Notes: generated from the sequence alone by a model not told the origin. DNA of 30,001 nt from Trichosphaerium sp. ATCC 40318 (GCA_038496445.1 JALMLS010000245.1:1-30001), one strand, 5' to 3'. Positions 1 to 13,136 are shown, counted from the stretch's first letter. Numbers and translations are program-made.

Positions 1-116
1 ACTGTTTATCAATACTGTGTTGCTCATGGCCACCACTGTTGTACAATACTGAACAACAAGAAAAAAAAAAGCAATTTATTTGAAATACAACTTGACGGTG
101 AGTACAAGCTGAGTTA

Positions 117-1658
117 TCACAAAAAGTCACGTATAGTGTACGATTGGTATGGTGAATGTTGTTCTAGATGTTCATATGCAGGTTTTTTTCCATTAATTAT
201 TAAAGTACCACAAGACCAAACAAAGAAATAAGACATTCTTGCTGAAACAGAATCACATCTGCAATGCTTAAGAGGTCCAAATAAATACAAGATACCATAA
301 TCAGTGATAAGAGGACAATCATTTGCAGTCAAATTAGTGACTCCATAGAGAGATATAATGCTGTCATCCGTAATATTTTGACATCCAGAAATATCAAGTT
401 TTTCTACACCAACAAGATATTTTAATCCTTTATCTGTAATTTCACTACAATTAACCAAACTGACATCACGTGCTCCTGAAATATACTTCAAACCTTCATC
501 TGTTATAAAAAAACAGTGATCAAGTTTTATCTCTGAAACACCTCCCAGTGCTTTCAAAGACAAGTCGGTAATTAATGTGCAATTTTTTAGATTTATCTTG
601 TATACTCCACGTAATGCTGAGACACCTTCATCAGTGATATAGTCACAGCCACTTAGTGATATTGTGTGAACACCTGCAAGGTATGATATACCCAATGAAG
701 TCACATTGAAACAGTTATCTAATAGAATTGTATGTACACCTTTAAGACACTTAAGACCAATATCTGTTATAAATGTATCACAAATGTCGATTGTGTGAAC
801 TCCTGATAGCGCCTTCATACACTTATCACCAATGTTACAACGATTCAAGTTGATAGTGTGTATACCAGAAAGCGCTGATACACCTTTATCAGTGATATAA
901 GGATTCCTGTGGATAATAAGCTTTTTAACACCTGCAAGTGCTTTCAATCCAACATCTGTCAGATTATTTGATCCAAAGTTGTATCCAATAGGAGCAAGCT
1001 TTGCTTCTTTGACACCTGCCAAAGATGCGTATCCTTCGTCAGATACTTTGTCACAGTTACTGATTCTTATTGTTTTAACACCAGCAAGTGCTCCAACACC
1101 TTTGTTAGTGATGTTGTTGCAAAAAGATAAGTCAATGGTTGGCACTCTAGAAATAGCTTCCAGATTACTGTCAGTAACACACTCCCCAATCAATGATATT
1201 TCTTTGAGTCTAGAGAGTGATTTTAGACCTTTTGGAGTGATTATTTCATTAGGAACAAAGGAAAGCTTGGTAATATTCGTAAGCGCTGACAAACCAACAT
1301 CCGTGATAGTACTACGACCAATATCTAGTGTGCGGACGTTTCCGAAGTGTGTTATGACCTCATCGCTGATTTTTCTGATGTCCATCCTCAGATTATACGC
1401 TCCGTAAAGAAGAATGGCTATTTCTGGCCTCAATAGCATTGATACATGAATATGGGTTGACTTTAAAAGTCCTTTGTTCTTGCAGAGGTCCAGTACGTTG
1501 TAATTTTTTGCGTCAATGTTAGCAAAGCCAATATCATTTCGTACTACGTGTAGAAACTGTTTACAGGTCAAAGAGATAGATTTCAGATTTGAAGTGCGTA
1601 AGAACATCAGGATTTCGCATACCATCTCTCGTGGTAGCGATGACATAAAGCAAGTCAT
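117..1658 (-). CDS. F-box / leucine-rich-repeat protein, intronless
   Basis: A single open frame of 513 residues. The N-terminus (about residues 6-45) reads as an F-box: SLPREMVCEILMFL, then a conserved LTCKQF. After it come about fourteen leucine-rich repeats of 22-25 residues of the cysteine-containing (AMN1/FBXL) type, with the recurring core GVHTIxLxxCxxITDxGL. In this family the F-box binds Skp1 of an SCF ubiquitin ligase and the repeats choose the substrate; that role is inferred. A second Met four codons in (MSSLPREM) could be the true start. The repeats are unusually regular, which suggests recent expansion. No intron is needed, whereas most neighbours are heavily spliced. From memory, the GVHTIxLS-ITD repeat style is common in large DNA viruses of protists as well as in protists, so transfer or retroposition is possible. 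Domain call confident, function not. Confidence 0.85.
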   Translation of the reverse strand: MTCFMSSLPREMVCEILMFLRTSNLKSISLTCKQFLHVVRNDIGFANIDAKNYNVLDLCKNKGLLKSTHIHVSMLLRPEIAILLYGAYNLRMDIRKISDEVITHFGNVRTLDIGRSTITDVGLSALTNITKLSFVPNEIITPKGLKSLSRLKEISLIGECVTDSNLEAISRVPTIDLSFCNNITNKGVGALAGVKTIRISNCDKVSDEGYASLAGVKEAKLAPIGYNFGSNNLTDVGLKALAGVKKLIIHRNPYITDKGVSALSGIHTINLNRCNIGDKCMKALSGVHTIDICDTFITDIGLKCLKGVHTILLDNCFNVTSLGISYLAGVHTISLSGCDYITDEGVSALRGVYKINLKNCTLITDLSLKALGGVSEIKLDHCFFITDEGLKYISGARDVSLVNCSEITDKGLKYLVGVEKLDISGCQNITDDSIISLYGVTNLTANDCPLITDYGILYLFGPLKHCRCDSVSARMSYFFVWSCGTLIINGKKPAYEHLEQHSPYQSYTIRDFL

Positions 1659-1883
1659 TTACGCAACACGTTGTAAGAATTGTTTTGAACGAGCTTTGAC
1701 CAGCATTGGGTAAAAAAAAACTGCCAAAAAGATTGTCGGCGACGGTTCTGAGGCGCTTCAATGCAAGTCAGACTCTGGGCATGGATCTCTCGTATCCTGC
1801 TGTTAGGTGGAGTAATTCCATAACCAAAATAGTGTAATGATTGCTCGTGGTTTTTTTATTTGGTTTTTTTTTTTGATACAATT

Positions 1884-3451
1884 TCAAATGTGTGAGAAGT
1901 TATTGCTTGTTGAGAATACTGAAAAATTTCCTACGCCATCACATGATGAGTCATTTACATAATTAGTATGTCCAATAGCCCAATAAGAAGTTAACTTTCT
2001 TTTAAAATCATCGTTAAAGTATCCTTGTAGTGTTAGTTTCTTTAAGCAAGATAAAACCAATAAAGATTCAGCAAATCTTTCTTCTTGATGTTCTTTGATA
2101 TCTGGTAAAGTGACTGAAAGTTCTTTAATACTAGGTCTCCTCTCTGGTTGTGTTTTAAACGTATTAAACAATAATAAAACTCCTTCATAAGATAAAGATG
2201 TTCCACGTAGATCAAGAGTCTGTAAGCTTCTAGAAGTATGCAAAAACTGAGCAAGTAGCCCACAAACCTCATCTGTAAGATTACAACGGCTGATATCTAA
2301 GTGCTCCTATGTAACAACAATATATTAGCTATCAAAGTAATGATGAAAGAGATGTACCAGTTTGTATAGTTTATACAAAGAAGGTATTAGATTTGAAAAA
2401 CTCGAAAAAGAGAGGCATCTTGATAAGTCAAGTATTTGAATTGAAGAACTTAACGATAATCCAGAGCGCAGACCAGAAATGAATTTATCATCTAAATGAC
2501 TACCCGATAAAATAAGTTTGTTCAGTCTTACTGTAACAAGAAAGTCTTTAAGAGCGACAGATATCCCAGAGCAACAAGAAGAACCAAAGTTATCTTTAAG
2601 GATGAAATTCTACAATAAACGCGTCAGCTTGTACAGAAAGAATGGTCTCCTTAGGTTGACATTGAAGACCCAGGACGCTCTACAAAATAACCCCAAGAAA
2701 AGCTCATACCTTTAGTGGGCACTGCCTATCAGCCCAATCTCTACTATAATACAAAAAGAAATCTCTTAAACCTTCACCAGATATATTATTACGAGAAAGG
2801 TCCAAAGTATGTAGGCTACGTGCGTGGCCAAACACCTAACGATAATCCCGTTAAACTAGTAAACGTGAGGCATGTTTTTGACGTACTTTCTGCTTTAGCA
2901 ACAGAGAAATCAATGTTTGATCAATCCAGCAACCAGCTAGCTCCAATACCTCTAGTTTACCACATTGTAGTAATACCATGCATAGCTGATGTATACTTGA
3001 ATTGCAAAGGTGGTTATCTGAAAGGTTTAAAGTCTTCAAGTGCTTCAACCCACTGGCAGCCTTTAGAATATTGCTAATGTAAGGGTGTTGTAAGTTATTA
3101 TCGCTGAAATCCAATAACGTGAGATTTGCTAAGTTTTCATGATGTAACACTTGTGCGAATTGCTTAGCTGTGCTCTGTGCTATATAAGAGGTTATTTGCT
3201 GTAAAACAAACATAAACTAATCACGTAAAGCTCATAGCGCTACGTGAATAAAAAAACTACGAACCAAGCAAGGCACCACGCCAAAACATCAGCTTATTGA
3301 TCTTAGGACGATGCGAGTCGCGGATAAGTTTAAGTGCAACATCAGCTTGGCTACGTTCTTCAACTTTGAGCTCGCTTTTCTCCTCAGATTCCTTCAGAGC
3401 TGATAACATACGAACTTTTGGGTTGTATTCGGAAGCGTAGATATCTGCCAT
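1884..3451 (-). CDS. Leucine-rich-repeat protein (ribonuclease-inhibitor type), 5 exons
   Basis: Spliced model: exons 3451-3261, 3172-2887, 2835-2710, 2609-2358 and 2306-1884. The total of 1278 bases closes in frame and gives 425 residues. Segments such as LTLLDFSDNNL, LKTLNLSDNHL, LHTLDLSRNNIS, IQILDLSRC and LQTLDLRGTSLS are successive repeats of the NOD/ribonuclease-inhibitor kind, with helices between strands. Such proteins are usually cytosolic binding scaffolds; no partner can be named. The start at 3451 (context aaaacaATGG) is chosen because exon 1 ends inside a repeat that continues in exon 2. The exon 1-2 junction is the weakest: its acceptor (ACAGAG) lacks a good pyrimidine tract. 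A start at 3213, or attachment of the first exon to the upstream gene, are alternatives. Intron 3 is 100 bases; the others are about 50-90. Confidence 0.72.
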
Positions 3452-3488
3452 TGTTTTTTCTTTAACTGAATGTTTCGTTTAGAGCAGG

Positions 3489-5189
3489 TTAGAAATCTCT
3501 TAACATACCTTCAATCTCTATGCGATAAGCATCAACGGATGGATCTACAATATCATTATATACAAGATCATCAGGGTCCATGTCATATTCTCCTTTTAGC
3601 TTGAAAGCATTTACTTTTACAGCCTTTTCATCTATTTTAGTTTTTTTGCTGTATCGTGTTATCACAATCGCACAAAATCGCTCAACGGTCAACTAAATAG
3701 ACGACTTAGAATAACATAGATGTGTTTAAGGCGTACCGCCTCAATATCAACTCCTCGTGGTACTTGCACATAAAGTCTCATCTCTGAACCACCTTTAGGA
3801 GCAACAACAACCACAAATCCACTAGAACGCGACTAGTATGCTGTAAGAAAACATAGGTAATCCAAGATGGAAAAAGTCTGTAGACTAGTACATTTCGCCT
3901 AGAACTCGAAGAAACAGTATCAATAGCCATATCATCTTTACTTTCGTCATCACTGATATTGACACGTTCGTCTGGTTTAAACTGTGGAATTCTATTACTT
4001 GACTGGTGAGGTGAATCGATGATCATGATGTCGTTTACTGCAGAATCTATACGTGCTCTACAATAATGGTGAGTTAAATAACAATAAAAAATAAAGGCAT
4101 TACTCACTTTTTGCTTGGTCTATGATGCTCGTCGACTGTACTGCCTTCGTCATCGTCATGCACCATATCAATAAAATTTCTCTTTTTACGTTCCTTTTTA
4201 GGAGACAATCGCCGTTTGAATGGGGATTTCTTTTTTGGACTTGGGGATCGTGTTGTGTCATTGGTAGGAAATAAAGGATCATAGACTAATACATTACTAA
4301 GAATTCGAAAAAAAACTTCAAGTACCCATTTCAACGTCATTGACGATAAAGTCGTCTCGGAATGCTGGGATATCAGGTATCTAAAGTATGTTAAAAAGCA
4401 ACCCTTTTGTTTGATATGAAGCTAACCTCATCCTCGATGTCGCTTGCTCTACAAAATAATCAACACGACAAAGCAAATATAACAAAAAACAAAACGCACT
4501 TTTCTAGGTTCTCCAAGCTATCTTCATCACTGTCATCCCTCCCAAACACTGTTCTAGCACTCCTACCATTTGAGAATAATGTACTTCCGCTTTTTTGAGA
4601 CCTACATAAAGTAAGAGAAATTAGAGTTGAAATGTTTTACAACAACAAGTTTAGCCAACTTGCACGTGCAAATTGTATAGCTAAACGTACTGTGAAGGAT
4701 CATCAAATATTGGAAGAGATTTTTTTGATCCATCTGGTATTGATAGAAGGTCTGGGATGGCCTGTTTTCGAAGTTTCGAGAAACGCGCCCGTTCTCTATC
4801 GCGGTTAAATTTCTAGGTAATTGTTATTCGTTTCTTGTAGGTTACGCTGAATTTAGGCGTTTGTGTACTTGTAGAGCTGATAACCGTTTTTCCTTTGATT
4901 TTTCTGCCGTAGGCGAGTGGAAATTGTCTGCTACGGGAGGTTCAAGCTCATGAAATGTCTGTACGAGTAGTTAGAAGAAAAAATAACCACTACAAACCTG
5001 TTTTTGTTTCAGCGTAGAGAAGTCGTCTACAAATATTATGTTATTCATAACCAACGAGTTTTTAATACCTTTAGCAACGAAATCGCTCAATTGATTATTA
5101 CAGGGTAGCGCGGCCTCATTTAAATGTATTTGAGCAGGAAATAGTACTGTCTTGCCCTTCAGGCGCGCAGAGGCTCTCCCTGTCGACAT
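3489..5189 (-). CDS. Hypothetical nuclear-type protein with basic stretch and possible beta-grasp C-terminus, 10 exons
   Basis: Spliced model: exons 5189-4998, 4958-4869, 4812-4691, 4601-4500, 4448-4427 (22 bases), 4380-4326, 4285-4108, 4057-3892, 3832-3737 and 3692-3489. It sums to 1227 bases and 408 residues in frame. I do not recognise the family. Visible: a low-complexity, acidic and serine-rich middle; a clear nuclear-localisation-like block at about residues 212-230 with runs KKK, KRR and KKERKKR next to SPSP/SPKK phosphosite-like motifs; and a C-terminal folded-looking segment (about 310-408) starting FVVVVAPKGGSEMRLYVQV. That segment could be a ubiquitin-like beta-grasp fold, but this is a guess. 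The intron at 4286-4325 is only 40 bases. The last exon could instead splice at 3508 into 3444-3257, which also stays in frame (464 residues). I prefer the stop at 3489 because 3451-3257 fits the downstream repeat gene better. Confidence 0.65.
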
Positions 5190-5361
5190 TTATTCGTCAT
5201 CCATAATTGTTTCACAATTGTAACGGCTGTATTATTGCTGTCGTCCAAACACGACACCAAATGTGGTATTAACGCAATAAAACTTTGTTGGGTTTCGTGC
5301 TCAAATACGAAAAATGTAAAAAGTTTTTGTCGCCCAAATCTGTCCTTGTTGTTTATTCACA
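5190..5361. promoter_or_regulatory. Divergent promoter region
   Basis: 172 bases separate the start of the minus-strand nuclear-type gene from the start of the plus-strand AGPS gene, so both promoters must lie here or overlap the 5' exons. I see no TATA element; there is an AT-rich core and short CAAT/ATTG pairs (for example TTTCACAATTG near 5210). Confidence 0.4.
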
Positions 5362-8299
<2,938 letters not shown>

Positions 8300-8955
8300 A
8301 TGTCACTATCACGTGATATCGTTTTTGTTTTTCGGAATGTTCGCGTGCATGCATCCGTCTAGATCCCGTAACCCTACAGTTAAGAGCTTCCCGCTCAACC
8401 AACTGAGCTAAGGATAAAAATATGTTTATTAAGCCAAAAAGGCTGGCTTAAAGTACTTCACTTCGGTAACAAGATTGTTTCTTTAATCTTGACAAACAGT
8501 GTCCGTCGACCGTTTGTTCTTACAACATGGCTCGATACTCTAAAGAGGTATATGAACCCTTTTGATTCTTTTCGTTGAGCTTTGCTTTGATCAACGCTAT
8601 ACTGCCAAGACTACCATCATACCAATAGCATGCAAAATAGCGCTAACAGAGCAAAGCATGAAACGAGTAATTTGATATATTGCATTGTTGTCTGTTAGCG
8701 GTGTTGTATGTTCTTCGTAGTCTTTGGCTATGCACTTTTAAAAAAACTTCTTATTCTACAAAACTCTCCTGTTGTACAAAAAGCCTTTCTACCAAAGAAA
8801 ATCACTCAATCTACTTCTTGCACGCTGACCAATTCGCAATCTACGTGTTTCTAAAACTCGCTTGTTTTGTATTCTCTAGTATCGTGTGTTCTGACCCAGA
8901 CATTAATTAGATTAGCTCATTAATACCTGCAAATAACGCATTACTACTACTCCCA
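8300..8955. other. Intergenic stretch with palindrome and tRNA-like remnant
   Basis: 656 bases between AGPS and the MORN-repeat gene. No coding segment is supported. It holds a perfect 12-bp palindrome, TATCACGTGATA, at 8307-8318, immediately after the AGPS stop, and a minus-strand tRNA-Lys-like remnant at about 8345-8417. The rest looks unremarkable. Confidence 0.6.
8345..8417 (-). pseudogene. Decayed tRNA-Lys-like sequence
   Basis: Read on the minus strand it contains TTAGCTCAGTTGGTTGAGC, a D-arm with its GCTC/GAGC stem, followed by an anticodon-loop-like CTCTTAA (CUU, Lys). The T-arm (GGGATCTAGACGG) is degenerate and the acceptor stem does not pair. It is not a working tRNA. The segment 8379-8409 matches the tRNA-Lys-like locus at 19521-19551 at 26 of 31 bases. 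It may be a tRNA-derived repeat or a dead gene copy. Confidence 0.55.
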
Positions 8956-9651
8956 ATGGAGATTCAAATAGCAATAATCTACAGAGACTTCGAGGTTTAC
9001 CTGAAATGGCCTGTCTTATCAAAGTACACGGCACTAACAACAAGGTTTGACGGCAACATCGAGAAAAACGGCAAATGGTTACAACGGAAGGTATTCTACG
9101 AAAACAATACACTCACAGCAATGATTGTATGTCAAGAGTTTTGGATGCGCGGTCAACTACACGGTGAGTTTAAGTTATGGCATGACAACGGTGTCTTAAG
9201 GAACCTCTGTTATTTTGTCCACAATAAAAATGAAGGAGTCTACCAGGAGTGGTATGAGAGCGGCGAATTGTATTCTCAGTATAATTACCGAGATGGTAAG
9301 AGAGAAGGTGAGTACACTGAGTGGCATGAGAACGGTCAGTTGATGGAACTGTCGTATTTCCATCTAGACGGTCGATGCGGGCAGAAAAAGAGGTGGTATG
9401 AGGACGGACAGTTAATGGAGCTGTCTTATTTTGTAAATGGTGCTCAAGTGGGTCTGAAGACTCAGTGGCATCGTAATGGTATCTTGTATGAAAAAACCAC
9501 TTATGAGAATGGTGTAAGAGAAGGAGAGCATAAGCTTTGGCATGTTAATGGTCAATTATGGGAAAAGGTTTTTTACGTAAATGGTAAGCCAAAGGGAGAA
9601 TACAAGAGATGGTATTTTGATGGTGAACTGGAGAAGGCCACAATCGTGTAA
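8956..9651 (+). CDS. MORN_2 (YwqK-type) repeat protein, intronless
   Basis: An uninterrupted 231-residue frame. From about residue 55 to the end it is built of roughly eight 22-23-residue repeats with the pattern GExxxWHxNGQLxExxYFxNGxxxG, for example YTEWHENGQLMELSYF and HKLWHVNGQLWEKVFY. This is the MORN-variant (MORN_2) repeat named for bacterial YwqK, often labelled an antitoxin-like repeat. In eukaryotes and large DNA viruses its function is mostly unknown; membrane or protein contact is the usual guess. No intron is needed, unlike most neighbours. The start at 8956 is the first Met of the frame (context ctcccaATGG). From memory such repeats are frequent in giant viruses of amoebae, so a viral or bacterial origin should be tested. 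Confidence 0.85.
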   Translation: MEIQIAIIYRDFEVYLKWPVLSKYTALTTRFDGNIEKNGKWLQRKVFYENNTLTAMIVCQEFWMRGQLHGEFKLWHDNGVLRNLCYFVHNKNEGVYQEWYESGELYSQYNYRDGKREGEYTEWHENGQLMELSYFHLDGRCGQKKRWYEDGQLMELSYFVNGAQVGLKTQWHRNGILYEKTTYENGVREGEHKLWHVNGQLWEKVFYVNGKPKGEYKRWYFDGELEKATIV

Positions 9652-9815
9652 TAAATACGTTGTACCACGTTAAATAAACAATTGTTATGAGTAGCCAAGT
9701 TCTTACCAAAGGAGTTCTACTTAGCTAAAAAAATTCAAAAATGTTTTTTTCGGGTTTGGCTCATGACGGTTTTATGAAATGCCTATACCTTATTATTTAT
9801 TTTACACCTTATTTT

Positions 9816-11695
9816 TTAATCAAGCGGACAATCATTAGTTAAAATTTCACCATCATCATTCCCAGCACTTTGATCTTCAGCAGTGATGCTAAATATTTCT
9901 TCAAAGTGTTCAATCATCACTTTAATAACAGTTGCCAATTTTGGCGCATTTCGTAGAAGTTGCATGAGGTAAGCGTTTTCATCTTGGTCAGGGGTTGCAG
10001 GAGGAGCCTTTAGAACATTTTGAACCTTTAAAATAAAATAAGAAAAAAACGAGAAAAAAAACCGTTTTAGCTTATACTTACCCATACTACTGAAAGGTTA
10101 TGGGCATCCATCTTATTTACTTTACTCTGTTTATGAATTTCATATAATACGTCCATTAATTGTAAAAGCACGTGCTATAAAAAGTAAGCACCTAAAATCG
10201 AAGTAAAACCCAAACAAAATACTTACTCGATTGACAGCCTCCAAGTTTTTAACAAACGGTTTCAGGAGCATCACTATTTCGTTTTCTGGTTTCTTCTGTT
10301 CTGCCATTCGTAGTAGATCATAGTAAGAAGATGATGGAATAACAGAATCAGGAAGCTCAGCAAAATAAAGCTACACAATAAATAAGAATGCGCATAGCAA
10401 AAGAAAACAAAAAAATAAACATACTTTGTACAGACAAGCAACCGTGTTCATATTAAACTGATCAAGTTTTAGTGTCTCTCCTGAATCTAAAAAGACTTGT
10501 TAATGAAGGATACGATAAGCCATTTACCGTACCAACTTGATCGCGCAACTTTAAAAGCGTTTTCTTGCTCGCAGCCAACCTGAAAATACCAACCGACTGT
10601 AAACCGTTTTCTCTAATATGTTTATAACAAGCAAATGCAATGTGTATTTTTCCTTGATCGTCTGCTTTCTGAACAGAACTAGAAAGTGGTTGTCCGAAAT
10701 GGGCTATTTTATCTAGGACATTGTGTTAATCGTTTATCAAACAAACACAAAGTAATACTACCTTCTTGTGGTGGTTCTCTAGCAATCATCAAAGCGTTGT
10801 GTATAGTATGCGGTGTATTTGCAATGCCTTCAGATGTTTTTGCGACAAGATCAACTACACCGACAACAGGCTTTGTTACAACACTAAAACAACAATATCA
10901 GGACATCTGGTTTTCTGAAATATTCGAAATAAAAGTGCGTTGTTGGTCACTTAAAACATATGCATTGATAACGAATGTATCTAAACTCCCAACAATAGAA
11001 ACTAGGTTCGTAGTCACTAGAATTACCTTCCTTAGGCGCTGATTTTTTACGAAGGCATAGAAATTCCACAACACGAATTCTGGTATTTTTTTTCTGTTCG
11101 TTCAAAAAAGAAAAAAAAAGGGTGGCTACTATGACCACGTGAGCTTACCCTGTTAAACCAACTGCAACTCCCTTTAAAAATCCTACACCACCACTATGTT
11201 TTGCTCCTTTTACAGGCTCAACCTAACAAAGAGAAAACACTTCAGCCACGTGTATTATAAATAAATGTTTTTCTATGAGATTTGTGTACCACAATACCAG
11301 TAACGCCTTTAACTAAATTGTGACCAAGAGACAGCAATCCTTTTCCTACAGAATTATATATGGTTAACGACAGTCTGTTCCCAAGAATTGTCTAAGGGAG
11401 GATAAGGGTACCTAATCCGTCTGCTGCAGTCTTTGGTTTCTCGTTTACGATGTCGTCAATGACACTGTCCTCTGATATTTTCTCTCCGTACATCATACGC
11501 TCAGTAAAGCCAGAAAAACTAATCGTTTTGGTTATAAATTCCAAATTCTTTTTTTTTTTCTCCAAAAGATATCGTTACGTACGATTTAGACGCAGTATCT
11601 ATATGAGTAAACATTTGAAACCTCTTATCTTTAACATCTGACGCTGAAGAACCTCTTTTGAGCTTCTTTGGATCAGCAACACGGGAATTTGACAT
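9816..11695 (-). CDS. RhoGAP protein with N-terminal VPS13-C-terminus-like segment, 10 exons
   Basis: Exons 11695-11583, 11518-11412, 11345-11290, 11222-11149, 10883-10762, 10712-10533, 10486-10425, 10370-10227, 10174-10082 and 10025-9816 give 386 residues in frame. Residues about 70-155 carry glycine-rich amphipathic repeats of the kind at the C-terminus of VPS13 lipid-transfer proteins: GLTG-type turns, EPVKGAK, GGVGFLKGVAVGLTG, VVTKPVVGVVDL. In VPS13 this region binds membranes or lipid droplets. From about residue 160 follows a RhoGAP domain: FGQPL, the arginine finger in GIFR (R202), LYFAELPDSVIP (family: LYFRELPEPLIP) and NKMDAHNLSVVW. RhoGAPs speed GTP hydrolysis on Rho/Rac proteins at the membrane-actin interface. 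The predicted role is GTPase control on a lipid surface, which is inference. The fourth intron (10884-11148, 265 bases) is the longest in the window and may hide an extra exon. Confidence 0.85.
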
Positions 11696-11824
11696 TTAAG
11701 ATGTTTGTATGGTTATTTTGATAATGCGAGGATTGTTGAGGAGAATGGTGACTGAACTTGTCGTTTTAAGTTTTGTGTAATAACAAGTACACTACAGCTG
11801 CGCACTATCGTTTAGACAAGAAAT
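11696..11824. promoter_or_regulatory. Divergent promoter region
   Basis: Only 129 bases lie between the start codons of the minus-strand VPS13C-RhoGAP gene and the plus-strand filamin-repeat gene. The pair probably shares a promoter. No TATA element is visible. Confidence 0.4.
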
Positions 11825-12721
11825 ATGGCTCATTTGATGGATTTTAAAATACAGAACGCTTTGCGTAAGGTCGTGTATGAGATTTTTATTCTAAATGATT
11901 TATAAGGTGTACAACGCATAGCGTCAGACGCTAAGAATGCGCAAAATAGCGTTCAAAAAGGAACTGGTGAGTTAGGAATTTTGTTTTATTGCATGGGTTT
12001 CCGAATTCGGTTATGTTAACGCACTACGCTAGGTGGTCCTCTTGCCGGTTTGACAGCTGCAGATCGAGCCAAGTTAAACAACGCTCTCAGTAATCGCGCT
12101 GGGAATGGCCAAACTGGTAACACACACTCACCTAGCGGCGCCAGAGGTGGTTACCAACCAGAAGCACAAGGAAATGTACGTATTTACTTGCGGCGCTAGC
12201 ATACGTCCAAAACGCAAACAACGCCACAAAAGCGCTAATTGCAGCGTGAAAGCTCAATACTACCAATTAATTTTATTCTTCGCCGTTTTTGGATACTGAC
12301 GCATCTTGCTAGCTCATGCATTACATCAAAGGACCTCAAAAAGTACAGTATTTCTCTTTCACTGCTCACAAACCTCAAGAAACTAACAAAAACACCCAGA
12401 TGGCATTAGGCCAAACAGCTCGTTTCACAATTGAAACAAAGGATTCCATGTATAAACCAGTTTCATTTCAACCGTTCCGTGTTAATGCTAGTATCACTGG
12501 CGGCCCAGGTACGATATACAACTAAGCTCTTCCTTTTTCATTTTGTTCAAAGCTCAGTTTTTTTGTTTGTAGAAACCTTGTCTACTGTCGTTACAGGAGA
12601 GGGTAGTGATGTTATTATTTCTTGTAACATATCTGTTACTGGATCTTATGAGCTAGTTGTATATATTGATGATATGGACTACTTCCATCATGCCTTTAAT
12701 GTCATAGATGACAACTTGTAA
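11825..12721 (+). CDS. Short filamin-type immunoglobulin-repeat protein, 5 exons
   Basis: Model: exons 11825-11864, 11907-11966, 12033-12175, 12313-12508 and 12573-12721, summing to 588 bases and 195 residues. The N-terminus (about 1-80) is helical then Gly/Asn-rich (LTAADRAKLNNALSNRAG). Residues about 85-195 resemble one filamin/ABP-280 repeat: GQTARFTIETKD, FRVNASITGGPG, a middle strand VIISCNISVTGSYELVVYI, and an end that should pack as the last strand. Filamin repeats are Ig-fold modules in actin cross-linkers; a single-repeat protein without an actin-binding domain is more likely an adaptor. The third intron is 137 bases and contains a 40-base segment reading NANNATKALIAA in another phase; an additional or alternative exon there could not be made to fit. 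Divergent from the RhoGAP gene. Confidence 0.62.
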
Positions 12722-12827
12722 TGAATGCAGTTAAATGTCTCATTAGTTTTTGTAAAATATTGTGTAGGTGTAAAGCAAATAAAAACCAAGTATGTCCATA
12801 GTAGGGAATGATAGCTAGTAAAAAAGA

Positions 12828-12856
12828 AATGACCAAGGTGTCACTTTTTGGTCATT
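12828..12856. repeat. Inverted repeat, 9-bp arms
   Basis: AATGACCAA and TTGGTCATT pair perfectly around an 11-base spacer, about 105 bases after the filamin-repeat gene stop. It could be a 3' processing hairpin of that gene or one of the dyads that crowd both flanks of the recombinase gene. Confidence 0.6.
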
Positions 12857-12899
12857 AAAGCAGTAGAAGGTGAAATGAGCTTGCTGAATTGTTGAGTGT

Positions 12900-12975
12900 C
12901 AATTCCAAAAATGAGTGTGGATACATCAACTGCATAGTTGAGAGCCGTGCGCTCAACCAACTGAGATGAAGCAAA
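12900..12975 (-). pseudogene. Decayed tRNA-Lys-like sequence (left flank of recombinase gene)
   Basis: On the minus strand ATCTCAGTTGGTTGAGCG is a D-arm with the A-box intact, followed by a stem-loop whose loop has changed to CTCTCAA, and a degraded T-arm. 12937-12967 matches 19521-19551 at 27 of 31 bases, in the same orientation, with the recombinase gene between them. It is not a functional tRNA: neither the T-stem nor the acceptor stem pairs. Confidence 0.5.
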
Positions 12976-13020
12976 TAAATATTTATTTATTAAACAAGTA
13001 TTTATTAAATTTATTTTGCA

Positions 13021-13136
13021 TACTCAGTTAACTGAGTTGAAAAAACTCCCGACGAGGGGAGTGTGATCTTAAACGTTCCATTGAGAGCAACCAGCTCAAA
13101 CAAGACCAGTCATTTTGGGTGTTTTTCAGCTCAGTT
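13021..13136. repeat. AACTSAGTT-type dyads, left flank
   Basis: A TACTCAGTT and an AACTGAGTT lie back to back (13021-13038) and an AGCTCAGTT follows at 13128-13136. They are the same 9-bp dyad that makes up the array at 19186-19457 on the other side of the recombinase gene. Confidence 0.6.

Noticed and set aside
979-1407. 142-codon plus-strand frame opposite the F-box/LRR gene
   Set aside because: It is the antisense shadow of the regular repeats and has no protein-like features of its own.
3257-3444. Last exon of the nuclear-type gene (join 3509 to 3444)
   Set aside because: It closes in frame, but the acceptor lacks a pyrimidine tract and the segment ends in a repeat (KINKLMFWRGALLGS) that continues in the LRR gene. 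Kept only as an alternative.
8680-8910. 76-codon frame before the MORN-repeat gene
   Set aside because: Cysteine/leucine-rich random-looking translation of AT-rich DNA with no supporting signal.
12105-12299. 64-codon frame across the third intron of the filamin-repeat gene
   Set aside because: It is out of phase with the flanking exons; the NANNATKALIAA stretch inside could not be joined to both sides with valid splice sites.
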